Source of the DNA: Flavobacterium sp. LC2016-23
GTDB taxonomy: Bacteria; Bacteroidota; Bacteroidia; Flavobacteriales; Flavobacteriaceae
Length of the DNA stretch: 64,000 nt
Assembly: GCF_009674775.1 (NCBI RefSeq)
Contig: NZ_WKKE01000020.1
Span: 46,392 to 110,391 of the forward strand
Reading direction: 5' to 3'
Shown here: positions 52,180-61,688 of the stretch, piece after piece
Position numbering within the stretch: position 1 is the first letter of the stretch
How the letters are laid out: the number at the start of each line of letters is the position of its first letter
Position numbers and translations under genes: made by a program
The notes under the pieces: generated by a model
Databases searched by the model: none
What the model was told of the DNA's origin: nothing
The model's input: only the letters and a program-made list of their open reading frames with translations

Positions 52180-55100
52180 ATGCAGAAAAGAACATTAAAA
52201 AAACTATTGTGTTTAATAGTGTGTATGTGGGGAAATTTTTTCTTTGCTCAAACTGTTAAAGGAAAAGTAACATCAGGAGGGCTGGGCTTGCCCGGTGTTG
52301 GTGTAATTGTAGAAGGAACAAAAAATGCAACAACCACCGATTTTGACGGAGGTTTTATCTTAAACAATGTAGATCCGAAAAGCACATTGATCTTTAGCTA
52401 TATAGGCTATAAAAATGTGTCCCTGCCGGCAGACACAAAATCAGTGATGAAAGTGAACATGGTTAATGATCTTGAAAAATTAAATGAAGTAGTTGTAATC
52501 GGATATGGGACTTCAAAAAGAAAAGATATAAATGGTGCCGTCTCTTCCATTAAAGCTTCCGAGATTCAGGACAAGCCTTTTACTTCTATCGACCAGGCTC
52601 TTGTAGGTAAAGCTGCAGGTGTAAATGTTACGCAAAATTCAGGTACACCGGGAGGAGGAATTTCGGTTCAAATTAGAGGGATAACTTCTATTAACGGAAA
52701 TGAACCTTTGTATGTAATTGACGGAACACCGGTTTTTGCGGACAAGAACAACGACTCCTTTTCGTTTAGTGCTTTAGGAGGAGGAAACGGACAAACTAAA
52801 AATTCGGCTTTGTCGGGATTGAATATTTCGGATATCGAAACTATCGATATTCTAAAAGATGCTTCATCAACGGCAATATATGGAGCAAATGGCGCAAATG
52901 GTGTGGTTTTGATTACAACCAAAAAAGGGAAAAAAGGAAAATCGACTTTTTCGTATGAAACGTATTTAGGGACTCAGCAAGTGACCAATTCGGTTGATGT
53001 TTTAAATTTACCTCAATATGCTGCCTATCAGGCAAAAATTTTCAAACTAAATGGTGAGCCAATTCCGTATCAATATCAAAAACCTGATTTATTAGGCAAA
53101 GGTACAAACTGGCAGGACGAGCTTTTTAGAACTGCTGCCATGTACAACCATCAAATATCATTTTCAGGAGAAAAAGACGGAACAAGATATTATACCTCTT
53201 TAAATTATTTTGATCAGGAAGGAATTGTTTTAAACTCCGATTTCAACAGAATGTCTATGCGGTTAAACGTAGATTCAAATGTAAAATCATGGTTGAAAAT
53301 TGGTAACAATATGTCCATAAGTAAGTCATCTCAGCAAGTAGTCAGAAACGATGACAGAGGTGGTTTAGTCATGAATACTTTAAGACAATCTCCGGAATTA
53401 CCGGTTAGATATGCTGATGGTTCTTTTGCTGGTCCTACAAGTGGTTTAGGTTCTTCGGCAAATGAGGCCACCAACCCAATTGCCTTATCAGAATACAATA
53501 ACGCAAAAACAGACCGATATAAAATCAATGGAAATGTATTTGCGGATTTCACTCTTATCAAAGGTCTGGTTTTTAGAACGGAATTGGGATATGATTTAAA
53601 TTTTGCAAAAAGCAGCTCTTTTGCGCCGGCTTATACTTTAGGAAACGTGTCTGAACTTTTAAACAAATCATTCAAGCAACAGGATCAAAGTTTTTATTGG
53701 AGTTTAAAAAACTATTTAACGTATAATAAAACCATTAACGAGAAACACAATTTTACCTTTTTGTTAGGTCAGGAAGCGCAGGAAAGCCAATACGAATATT
53801 TAAGCGGTTACAGGTCGGGCGATTTCTTAAGTAAAGATTTTACCAACTTAAATATAGGCGATATAGATACTGCAGTTAACGGAAATGGTTCCGGAAGATG
53901 GTCTATGACATCTTATATTTCGAGATTAAATTACAGCTTTTCAGATCGCTATTCTTTTTCAGCGTCTTTAAGAGCAGATGCTTCTTCTAACTTTGGACCT
54001 AATAATAAATGGGGTTATTTTCCATCATTTGCTGCAGGCTGGACAGTTAGTAACGAAAAGTTCTTTGAACCATTATCCTCTACGGTCAATTATTTAAAAT
54101 TCAGAGCGGGTTATGGTTCTGTTGGAAATCAAAATATTCCGGCAAACAGATATCAGACCATTCTTTCCCTGACGGCATCTCCATTTGGAGGTGTATCGCC
54201 AACAATTGATAATTTAGGTAATCCAAATATTAAATGGGAATCACTTAAGTCCTTTGATGTTGGTTTTGAATTAGGAATGCTTAATAACAGAGTAAAATTA
54301 GATTTTGATTATTATGTAAAACATTCTTCTAATTTCCTGACGAAACAAATCAATGATGAATCGAATCAAAGTGCGCTTAATTATTACCTGAATACCGGTG
54401 AAATTGAAACGAAAGGAATCGAGCTTACCCTGAATACCAGAAATATTATTACCGAAAATTTTACATGGGACAGTACCATTATTTTTTCAAAATACAACAA
54501 TGAACTAACCAGTTTTCAGGGTGCAGGTAAATCTTTATTGGGAAAAGTACAATTCGATTTATATAACGTGACCAGAACTACAGAAGGCCAGCCAGTTGGA
54601 CAATTCTATGGATATGTTACGGACGGATTATTTAAAAATGCGGCAGAATTAGCGGCAGGACCAACTCAGGAAACAGGAACAGGAATTGGTGATATTCGTT
54701 TTAAGGATCTGAATAACGACGGAAAAATCGATGCCAAAGACCAAACCGCTATAGGAAGCGCAATTCCTGATTTTACCTATTCTTTTATCAATAACTTTAA
54801 GTATAAAAACATTAGTTTATCGGTTGTTTTAACCGGAAGCCAGGGCAATGAAATCTACAACTTTACCCGTCACTATACAGATGGTATTTATCCGGGATTT
54901 GGAGATAGGTTTGCCAATGTAAGTACAAGAGCTCTAGATGCTTTTGAACCGGGAGTAAACGAAAATACAAATGAACCAAGAATTAGCCTGAATGATCCAA
55001 ATGGGAATGGCAGAATCTCAAACAGGTTTGTGGAAGACGGTTCTTATTTAAGAATTCAGAATGTTTCTTTAGGCTACGATTTACCAAAGAAAATATTCGA

Positions 55101-55284
55101 AAATTCTATTATATCTAAAATCAGATTGTATGTAAATGTCCAAAACTTATATACCTGGACTAAATATTCCGGTTTTGATCCTGCTTTAGGAAATTTAGAT
55201 CAGAACATCACCCTTAGCGGTATTGATCTTGGGCGATATCCGGTACCGAGAACGACTTCAATGGGTTTAAATTTAGAATTCTAA
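52180..55284 (+). CDS. SusC-like TonB-dependent outer-membrane transporter, second locus
   Basis: A 1034-residue transporter. Signal peptide (ending FFAQ), carboxypeptidase-D-like domain (about 26-100), linker LNEVVVIGYG, plug domain (about 115-250, with EPLYVIDGTPVFADK and SSTAIYGANGANGVVLITT), then the 22-strand barrel to MGLNLEF. The DLNNDGKIDAKDQTAIG loop matches the corresponding site of the first SusC. The overall sequence is clearly different from the first SusC, which supports a different substrate. SusD follows after 62 bp. Confidence 0.96.
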   Translation: MQKRTLKKLLCLIVCMWGNFFFAQTVKGKVTSGGLGLPGVGVIVEGTKNATTTDFDGGFILNNVDPKSTLIFSYIGYKNVSLPADTKSVMKVNMVNDLEKLNEVVVIGYGTSKRKDINGAVSSIKASEIQDKPFTSIDQALVGKAAGVNVTQNSGTPGGGISVQIRGITSINGNEPLYVIDGTPVFADKNNDSFSFSALGGGNGQTKNSALSGLNISDIETIDILKDASSTAIYGANGANGVVLITTKKGKKGKSTFSYETYLGTQQVTNSVDVLNLPQYAAYQAKIFKLNGEPIPYQYQKPDLLGKGTNWQDELFRTAAMYNHQISFSGEKDGTRYYTSLNYFDQEGIVLNSDFNRMSMRLNVDSNVKSWLKIGNNMSISKSSQQVVRNDDRGGLVMNTLRQSPELPVRYADGSFAGPTSGLGSSANEATNPIALSEYNNAKTDRYKINGNVFADFTLIKGLVFRTELGYDLNFAKSSSFAPAYTLGNVSELLNKSFKQQDQSFYWSLKNYLTYNKTINEKHNFTFLLGQEAQESQYEYLSGYRSGDFLSKDFTNLNIGDIDTAVNGNGSGRWSMTSYISRLNYSFSDRYSFSASLRADASSNFGPNNKWGYFPSFAAGWTVSNEKFFEPLSSTVNYLKFRAGYGSVGNQNIPANRYQTILSLTASPFGGVSPTIDNLGNPNIKWESLKSFDVGFELGMLNNRVKLDFDYYVKHSSNFLTKQINDESNQSALNYYLNTGEIETKGIELTLNTRNIITENFTWDSTIIFSKYNNELTSFQGAGKSLLGKVQFDLYNVTRTTEGQPVGQFYGYVTDGLFKNAAELAAGPTQETGTGIGDIRFKDLNNDGKIDAKDQTAIGSAIPDFTYSFINNFKYKNISLSVVLTGSQGNEIYNFTRHYTDGIYPGFGDRFANVSTRALDAFEPGVNENTNEPRISLNDPNGNGRISNRFVEDGSYLRIQNVSLGYDLPKKIFENSIISKIRLYVNVQNLYTWTKYSGFDPALGNLDQNITLSGIDLGRYPVPRTTSMGLNLEF

Positions 55285-55346
55285 AATTTACGCTAAAACA
55301 CACATTAACTTAATGATTTACAGTCGTTAAATAAAAAATAGTAGTT

Positions 55347-56870
55347 ATGAAAAAACTTTTTAAACTTTTTATGATGGGAATGCTGATACCATTGCTGTCT
55401 TTGTTTTCCTGTTCTGATGATTTTTTGGATGCACCATCTGAAAATCAATTAACACCAGGCGATTTACCGGAAGGAGTTACCGCTTTTGACGGAATCGCTG
55501 AGAGTTTGTATTTTAAACCCTGGTTTACTTTTAATGATAAATTCCTGATTGCGGTAGGCGATATGTACGCCGGCAACGCTTTTACCTTTGATGGTGCTTA
55601 TGCACAGTTTAAAGATGCACAGGTAACCTCACAAAACCCAATTCTGACAGAAGGATACGTTTCGTTATTTTCGGTTATCGATCAATCCAATAATTTAATG
55701 AGTTTGGTCGAAGACAGAAAGAGCGAATTGCCTGAAGCATCGTATAAAAATGCCATAGCAATTTCAAGATTTATGAGAGCCAATGCCTATTTCTATTTGG
55801 TAAGAACTTTTGGAGCTGTACCTATCATTAATAAAGCAGGAACGGCAGCGCAGCCAAAAAGAAATCTTGTCGCAGATGTTTACAAATTCATCAAACAAGA
55901 TTTAGAATTTGCCATTGAAAATTTGCCTGAAACTTCGGTAAAAAAAGGATATGTTACCAAATTCGCAGCCATGGGTATTCTTGCAAAAGTGCATTTAACT
56001 TTAAATGAATATGCAGAAAGTGCAGCTTTAACCCAGAAAATTATCGGAAACCAGTATAAGTTAATACAAGAATACGGAAACTTATTTAGCAGCCCTGAAA
56101 ATAACAATAGTGCAGAGAGTATGTTTGCCCTGCAATGGAAAGCAGTTGCTACAGAATGGGGAACTCAAAACACCAATCAGGCTTATATAGTTCCGGGAGG
56201 CTCAGGCATAACCGGAGGTGGTGACGGTTGGGGAGTTTACCTGCCTTCTGTTTCATTGCAAAGCGGTTTTGAGCCAAATGATACCCGAAAAAAGAGCACA
56301 ATCATGACTGATGGAGACTTTTATCCTGAATTGTTAAAAAATCAGGGAGGTTTCACATACAAAAAAATCCTTTCTTCTACAGGAGCTAATTTCAGAAAAT
56401 ACATTGTAGGTTCTGCAGCCGAAAGAAACGATGTGTTTTTTATGAGAACATCACAAAACACAATTATATTACGATATTCTGATGTTTTATTAATGCATGC
56501 CGAAGCGATTTTGGCCGGAGCAGGTTCTACTACTTCTGCAGCTGCTTTAAGCGCTTTTAATGAAGTGAGATCAAGAGCCGGATTGCCAGCTAAAACGATA
56601 CTTACCAGAGAGGATCTGTTTAATGAAAGAAGAGTTGAATTTGCGCTTGAAGGACAATATTTCTTTGATTTAAAACGCCGCGGCCTGGCTGAAGCAACAG
56701 CAATTATTTCGCAGCAGGAAGTTGGTTTTTATTCTGATGATGCCAGAACTGAATTGATTTCCAGAAAGATAACTCCTGGAAGCAATTATTTTGAATTGCC
56801 ATTACCGCAATCTGCTATTGATACTAATCCATCATTATTAGAGCCTCCGGTTCCTTTTAACTTCAATTAA
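55347..56870 (+). CDS. SusD/RagB-family glycan-binding lipoprotein, second locus
   Basis: A 507-residue lipoprotein (LSLFSC, Cys22), with CSDDFLDAPSENQLTPGD as the mature N-terminus. The SDD after cysteine fits surface-exported lipoproteins. It shows SusD blocks such as SRFMRANAYFYLVRTFGAVP near residue 140 and ERRVEFALEGQYFFDLKRRG near 425. It works with the SusC at 52180. The glycan-binding lipoprotein gene starts 10 bp downstream, so susC, susD and that gene form one operon. Confidence 0.95.
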   Translation: MKKLFKLFMMGMLIPLLSLFSCSDDFLDAPSENQLTPGDLPEGVTAFDGIAESLYFKPWFTFNDKFLIAVGDMYAGNAFTFDGAYAQFKDAQVTSQNPILTEGYVSLFSVIDQSNNLMSLVEDRKSELPEASYKNAIAISRFMRANAYFYLVRTFGAVPIINKAGTAAQPKRNLVADVYKFIKQDLEFAIENLPETSVKKGYVTKFAAMGILAKVHLTLNEYAESAALTQKIIGNQYKLIQEYGNLFSSPENNNSAESMFALQWKAVATEWGTQNTNQAYIVPGGSGITGGGDGWGVYLPSVSLQSGFEPNDTRKKSTIMTDGDFYPELLKNQGGFTYKKILSSTGANFRKYIVGSAAERNDVFFMRTSQNTIILRYSDVLLMHAEAILAGAGSTTSAAALSAFNEVRSRAGLPAKTILTREDLFNERRVEFALEGQYFFDLKRRGLAEATAIISQQEVGFYSDDARTELISRKITPGSNYFELPLPQSAIDTNPSLLEPPVPFNFN

Positions 56871-56880
56871 TCTTATTACT

Positions 56881-57984
56881 ATGATCAATAAAATAAAATA
56901 TAGAATTATAATTCTTTTAGCAATGTTGTCTTTTACAGCTTGCCAAAATGATGACATGGTTTCTGCAAATGTAGATGCCATGGTTGCTGAACCGGGCGAT
57001 CTGTTGAATCAGGCTTTTCCATTAAATAAAGTCAGAGTCGAAGGTAAAGGTTTAATGGGATTAAAAAGAATCACGCTGGATAATAAAATTGACATTAGTT
57101 TCAATCCCAATTACAATTCAGATAAGGCGTTTATTTTTACCATACCCTTTGATGAAAAACTGGGAAGCAGATTTGGTGTACAGCCTATTACGTTTATAAC
57201 CGGAAACGGATCAGTAACCAAAAATATTGAGATTTTACAGCCTGTTCCCACTATTACAAAAACAATTCCGGCTGTGGCAACTCCGGGATTTCCGTTAGAA
57301 ATTGGAGGTACGTGGTTTTATAATATTTCTTCGGTAACTTTAGGAGGAAAGGCACTAAATTATACGCTAAAATCATCTTCATCAATTATTATCGGTTTAC
57401 CTGCAAATGCAGTTTCCGGATCAGAACTGGTAATTACTACACCCGGAGGTACAGCAAAAAAGACATTAGAATTTGCGACACTAATTCTGGTATCTGATTT
57501 TGACGGTAATGGTACCAGAACAAGCTGGAACGCTTACGGCGATATCGATAGTTTTAACGCAAATACTACAGGTGGTCCAACAGGTAATTATGCAACACTT
57601 ACCTGGTCTGGCTCAACTGCCAACGGTTATAACGGAAGCAGCGCAGGAGGCGGAACTAATTTTCTAAGTGCAACCAATAAAGATGCTGCAAAAACCTTTA
57701 TAGATATTGATGTAAGTGCCAATGTAACAGGCGCTCAATTCGCCATTCAATTAAATACTATTGACGGTAAAGACTATGGTTATAATTTTAAAGTAACCGA
57801 TGTAAACTGGACAACAAAAACCATATCCTTAGCCGATTTTAAAGATAATTATGGATTCGGAACAAATACTGCCAGTACAATAGATGCCTCTAAAGTTAAT
57901 GAAATTAAAGTAGGAATTGTACAGAGTGATACGCCAAATCCTAGCGTAATAAAATTTGACAATATTAAAATTCGTTACCAATAA
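56881..57984 (+). CDS. Surface glycan-binding lipoprotein with IPT-like domain (SusE-position)
   Basis: A 367-residue lipoprotein (SFTAC, Cys21; CQNDD matches the acidic surface-export pattern). Residues about 40-130 and 131-200 look like Ig/IPT-type sandwiches (PTITKTIPAVATPGFPLEIG, GSELVITTPGGTAKKTLEFA), and the C-terminal part (about 200-367) is a beta-sandwich binding domain beginning LVSDFDGNGTRTSWNAYGD. This is the usual build of SGBP-B proteins in xylan, xyloglucan and glucan loci. It has no catalytic motif. It directly follows SusD and ends with a terminator. Confidence 0.85.
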   Translation: MINKIKYRIIILLAMLSFTACQNDDMVSANVDAMVAEPGDLLNQAFPLNKVRVEGKGLMGLKRITLDNKIDISFNPNYNSDKAFIFTIPFDEKLGSRFGVQPITFITGNGSVTKNIEILQPVPTITKTIPAVATPGFPLEIGGTWFYNISSVTLGGKALNYTLKSSSSIIIGLPANAVSGSELVITTPGGTAKKTLEFATLILVSDFDGNGTRTSWNAYGDIDSFNANTTGGPTGNYATLTWSGSTANGYNGSSAGGGTNFLSATNKDAAKTFIDIDVSANVTGAQFAIQLNTIDGKDYGYNFKVTDVNWTTKTISLADFKDNYGFGTNTASTIDASKVNEIKVGIVQSDTPNPSVIKFDNIKIRYQ

Positions 57985-58015
57985 TTAATTGGTTTGTGTT
58001 CTAATTGGCTTCTAA

Positions 58016-58044
58016 AAAAGGGCTGTGATCAAAGCAGCCTTTTT
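58016..58044 (+). terminator. Terminator between the glycan-binding gene and GH10
   Basis: AAAAGGGCTG (58016-58025) pairs with CAGCCTTTTT (58035-58044), one G-T pair, ending in a T run. It suggests GH10 can be transcribed from its own promoter. Confidence 0.8.
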
Positions 58045-58133
58045 ATAGAAGTAAACAGGCAAAAACGATATAATAGAAATTATAAATGAGAGTATTTTCA
58101 TTAACAGAAGATATTCTATAATAAAAAAACAGT

Positions 58134-59525
58134 ATGAAAATTAAATTTTTACTAGTGCTTTCCAGTCTTGTCTTTTTTTTAAATTCTTGTTCTAAAGAAG
58201 ACAGCACAGTGGCCGATAATTTAGAAAATCCGGTTGCAAACGCACCCAAAGACGTGAATGATCATGGTTTTAGAGCCAAATGGAATTATGTTTCCAATTC
58301 TAAAAGCTATCTTCTGGATGTTTCTACAACCGAAAATTTCACAGCATTTGTGCCCAATTATAATTCAAAAGAAGTAACTGATTTAAATGAAGTTGTAGTT
58401 GGCTTAACGGGAGGTACGCAATATTATTACAGAGTAAGAGCCAAATCAGAGACGCAAACTTCGGGGTATTCAAATGTGATTAGTGTTGTAACTACGGGTT
58501 CCAGTGGTATTCCTGAAGACCCTGCTTTTTTAAAAGTAAAAGTCAATAAGGTAGCAAATCCATTTTTTGTTGGTATGGCAATAAAAGCTTCGCAATTAAC
58601 CAGCGGAAGCCCTTATGATATTATTCTGAAAAATGAATTTAGCAGTATTTCTGCCGAATACGAAATGAAAATGGATCAAATTTCTACTGCAAGCGGTGTT
58701 TATAACTGGGCGGTAGCAGATAAAATTGTTGCTTACGGAAATTCAAATGGCATCAATGTTCACGGTCACGCTTTAGTATGGCATAACTCAGTACCAAAAT
58801 GGTTAACAGATTTTTCAGGTACTGATGCAGAATTTGCTGCAGAAGTAAAAAAATACATTACCGATGTTGTGACGCATTATGCAGGAAAAGTAAAATCATG
58901 GGATGTGGTTAATGAAGCTGTAGATGATAATGGCGGCAACATGAGAAATACTATTTTTCTTAGACGAATGGGACCTAATTATGTGAAAGATTGTTTTCAA
59001 TGGGCAAAAAATGCTGCAAACGCTGCAGGTGATACAAATTTATTACTGTTTTATAATGATTATGCAACATCTACAAATATCCCAAAGCAAGACAAGGTTT
59101 TTAGCCTTATAGATGATTTAAAAACAAGTAAACTCATTGATGGTGTTGGGTTCCAAATGCATAATACTTATCTAAGCCCTACAAAAACTCAAATAGAAAC
59201 AGATATTAACAGAGCGGTCTCAAAGGGTCTGAAAATCCATGTTTCAGAATTAGACATTCAAGTCAATCAATTTAATGACATCACTACTTTTACAAATGAA
59301 AGAAGGTTAGCTCAAAAAGAAAAATACAAGGAAATGGTAAAAATCTATAATGCACTTCCCGCAGCAAATAAATACGCTTTAACGATTTGGGGAATGAAGG
59401 ATAATGAATCGTGGATTCCGTATAGCACAGAACTAAATCACCCGGGAAATGACTGGCCTTTATTGTATGATTCAAATTTTGCGATTAAAAGTTCGCATAC
59501 CGGATTTCTCGAAGGTTTAGATTAA
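58134..59525 (+). CDS. GH10 endo-beta-1,4-xylanase lipoprotein with fibronectin type III domain
   Basis: A 463-residue lipoprotein (FLNSC, Cys19; CSKED fits surface export). Residues about 35-125 form a fibronectin type III domain (FRAKWNYVSNSKSYLLDVST, YYYRVRAKSE). The GH10 barrel (about 135-460) has the HGHALVWHNSVPKW block, acid/base E261 in DVVNEAV and nucleophile E372 in HVSELDIQ. It should cut xylan, or possibly mixed beta-glycans, at the surface. No carbohydrate-binding module was seen. It follows a terminator and precedes GH16 by 49 bp. Confidence 0.94.
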   Translation: MKIKFLLVLSSLVFFLNSCSKEDSTVADNLENPVANAPKDVNDHGFRAKWNYVSNSKSYLLDVSTTENFTAFVPNYNSKEVTDLNEVVVGLTGGTQYYYRVRAKSETQTSGYSNVISVVTTGSSGIPEDPAFLKVKVNKVANPFFVGMAIKASQLTSGSPYDIILKNEFSSISAEYEMKMDQISTASGVYNWAVADKIVAYGNSNGINVHGHALVWHNSVPKWLTDFSGTDAEFAAEVKKYITDVVTHYAGKVKSWDVVNEAVDDNGGNMRNTIFLRRMGPNYVKDCFQWAKNAANAAGDTNLLLFYNDYATSTNIPKQDKVFSLIDDLKTSKLIDGVGFQMHNTYLSPTKTQIETDINRAVSKGLKIHVSELDIQVNQFNDITTFTNERRLAQKEKYKEMVKIYNALPAANKYALTIWGMKDNESWIPYSTELNHPGNDWPLLYDSNFAIKSSHTGFLEGLD

Positions 59526-59574
59526 ATTTTAAAGCATACTACTTTACTATACTATTAATTAACCACAAAAAATT

Positions 59575-60498
59575 ATGAAAAAATTAAATTTGTTATCATT
59601 AGCATTATCATGTGTATTAGGATTTGCATCCTGCACAGATAGTACAACTCCCGTATTGGCAGAAGACCAATCGGCAAGTGTAAATAGCTCTAAAAGTACA
59701 GGCAAAGTAGCCGGTGCCCCATGGGTCAAACAATTTGAAGATACATTCAATGTAGGTTCTAATCTGTCACAATGGACAAAGGAGCAACGAGCAGATTATA
59801 ATTCGTGGTATTGCGACTATGCCAGTTCAGTGCCAACTACGCAATGGAGAGATGGAAAGCAATGTCTGGAAATCAAGACTACAAAATTGAGCACGTACAA
59901 ATATCAATCCGGATTTATTTCTTCTAATTATCAATATAAGCCTGAAAATAATACAGAGTATATGCTTTCCGCCAATATTAAGTTAGTAGCGATGGATGGC
60001 GGAACTTACAAATCTTTCACACAAACGTACGGTGCCTGGCCTGCCTTCTGGTCTGTGCAGCAAAATGCCTGGCCAACCAAAGGAGAAATTGACATCATGG
60101 AAGGGTACTCTTTTGCGCCTAATGCCAGTCGTTTTACTTCAAATCTTTTCTATGGAACTTCCAGCGGAACAAACCTTATCGGAAATTCTGCAGAGCGAAA
60201 CTATCCGGGTAATTTTGATATAAACGGAAATGGCGGATGGCATTTATATGAATCCTTTTGGAAAATGAAAGACAATGTCGTAACCGTAACTATAAAGGTA
60301 GATAATGTAACGGTTTCAACGTATACCAATAGTAGTGCAGGAAATCTTAATTTAAATAATTTCGGACCACACTCGATTATATTTAATCTAAATGTTGGAT
60401 CAAAAGATTCGAATTTCATAGACCCCAATAAAATCAATTTATTTTCATCTGTAATGATGTGGGTAGATGATGTTACGGTTTACAAAAGACCAATCTAA
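59575..60498 (+). CDS. GH16 beta-glucanase-like lipoprotein
   Basis: A 307-residue lipoprotein (GFASC, Cys20). A short linker is followed by one GH16 jelly roll (about 50-305). The catalytic motif is E171-I-D173-I-M-E176, the beta-bulge form found in laminarinases, licheninases, agarases and similar enzymes and not in xyloglucanases. WPAFWSVQQNAWPTKGEID gives the usual upstream tryptophan region. Mixed-linkage or beta-1,3-glucan is the likely substrate, but related GH16 cut galactans too. The frame stays open for another 37 codons after its stop (to about 60612), see findings. Confidence 0.85.
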   Translation: MKKLNLLSLALSCVLGFASCTDSTTPVLAEDQSASVNSSKSTGKVAGAPWVKQFEDTFNVGSNLSQWTKEQRADYNSWYCDYASSVPTTQWRDGKQCLEIKTTKLSTYKYQSGFISSNYQYKPENNTEYMLSANIKLVAMDGGTYKSFTQTYGAWPAFWSVQQNAWPTKGEIDIMEGYSFAPNASRFTSNLFYGTSSGTNLIGNSAERNYPGNFDINGNGGWHLYESFWKMKDNVVTVTIKVDNVTVSTYTNSSAGNLNLNNFGPHSIIFNLNVGSKDSNFIDPNKINLFSSVMMWVDDVTVYKRPI

Positions 60499-60612
60499 TT
60501 GATAAGTGCAGAAAGCAGATTTCGAAAAATTAGAAATATTTATGTTGCAGCTGGTACTGATGGTTCGAATTCAATTCGTCAAAATACAACTTTAAAAAGA
60601 GGTTTTCCGTAA

Positions 60613-60733
60613 TAGACTGCACCCAAAAGTTCAGGCGAATTTATAGTTAAATTTGATAATAATGAGCTCGATATTGTATCGGGCTCATTCCTTTTCAATT
60701 GAGTTTAATTCTGTTGTTACTATGATCGTTGTA
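60613..60733. mobile_element. Possible terminal remnant of another insertion sequence
   Basis: TAGACTGCACCCAAAAGTTC (from 60613) looks like the terminal repeat of IS3-type elements common in this phylum, and is followed by a strong hairpin, AATGAGCTCGATA (60661-60673) against TATCGGGCTCATT (60677-60689). The IS6 element begins at 60734 and would cut it off. Recognition is from memory of such ends; no transposase is left. Confidence 0.4.
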
Positions 60734-61507
60734 GGTTCTGTCGCATCTAAAGCTAAGTTTTATCTTTGCCTTTTTAAATTCTTAAACTCATGAATACTAA
60801 AGGTCATTGCTATCCGAAGTCTATTATACTGCAGGCCGTATATTTTAAACTTAGGTTTACATTAAGCTATCGGGATGTTGAAGAGATCATAAAAATGCGC
60901 GGAGTTCATGTTGATCATGCTACTATTCAACGCTGGGTTTATAAGTTTACACCTTTGCTTGAGTCAGAGATGAAGAAGAGAAAAGTCAGAGTGGGGGCGA
61001 GTTGGAGATTGGATGAAACTTATATCAAAGTAAAAGATATTTGGTGTTATTTATATAGAGCGGTAGATAAATTAGGTAATACGGTTGACTTTCTTTTGAC
61101 CAGAAAAAGACAAAGAATGAGCGCTCAGTCTTTTCTAATTAAAGCAATTACTAATAATTGCCGGCCAAGAGTAATAAACATTGATAAAAGCGGTTCTAAT
61201 ACTGCAGCAATCAAAGTCTATAACAAACGTTCATTCTCAAAGATTAAAATCCGGCAGTGTAAATATCTCAACAATATTATAGAACAGGATCATCGTTTTA
61301 TAAAATGGAGGATACAAAACGGGTTAGGCTTTAAAAGCTTTGAATCAGCAAGACGAACATTGAGCGGAATTGAAGTTGTGCATATGCTGAGAAAGAATCA
61401 GATGATTGAACCAGGGATAACTATGTTTAAATCATTCTGTAAATTGGCGGCCTAACTTTTAAATTACTTAAAGTGTTATATTTGATTCTGACAGATGCGA
61501 CAGAACC
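60734..61507 (+). mobile_element. IS6-family insertion sequence, apparently complete
   Basis: About 774 bp bounded by perfect 15-bp inverted repeats, GGTTCTGTCGCATCT (60734-60748) and AGATGCGACAGAACC (61493-61507). It contains one transposase gene. The 8 bp left (TCGTTGTA) and right (CCCTTTTA) do not match, so no target duplication is visible; this is compatible with recombination between copies or a deletion. A second copy in the same orientation starts at 63261. Confidence 0.9.
60790..61455 (+). CDS. IS6-family DDE transposase
   Basis: A 221-residue transposase. N-terminal helix-turn-helix region (SYRDVEEIIKMRGVHVDHAT) is followed by the DDE domain: D75 in WRLDETYIKV, D132 in NIDKSGSN, and E165 in LNNIIEQDHRFIKW. 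These three blocks are characteristic of IS6/IS26 relatives. Length is near normal for the family (about 220-240 residues). The frame is intact, so this copy may be active and could move itself or join adjacent DNA through replicative cointegrates. Confidence 0.93.
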   Translation: MNTKGHCYPKSIILQAVYFKLRFTLSYRDVEEIIKMRGVHVDHATIQRWVYKFTPLLESEMKKRKVRVGASWRLDETYIKVKDIWCYLYRAVDKLGNTVDFLLTRKRQRMSAQSFLIKAITNNCRPRVINIDKSGSNTAAIKVYNKRSFSKIKIRQCKYLNNIIEQDHRFIKWRIQNGLGFKSFESARRTLSGIEVVHMLRKNQMIEPGITMFKSFCKLAA

Positions 61508-61688
61508 CCCTTTTACTTGTATAAACTAAATCAAAGCGTTTGCAATGTGGCTTTTTATATACTTACTACTTAATAAAACGTATTAAGAACCTTTTTTTAT
61601 TAGCCCGCGTTACAAACGCTACAATTATCTTTTAAATATTATGTAGGCACTCGTTGCATACGAGCACCAGAGGGAATAAAAAAAATCA
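61508..61688. other. 181-bp flank between the IS6 copy and the chitinase-like gene
   Basis: No gene seen. AGCGTTTG and CAAACGCT form an 8-bp inverted repeat (about 61535-61621), and CTCGT-TGCAT-ACGAG (about 61651-61665) a small hairpin that might end the minus-strand gene. No T-run follows it. Confidence 0.4.

Noticed and set aside
60726..61515. Target-site duplication around the first IS6 copy
   Set aside because: The 8-bp flanks TCGTTGTA and CCCTTTTA do not match.
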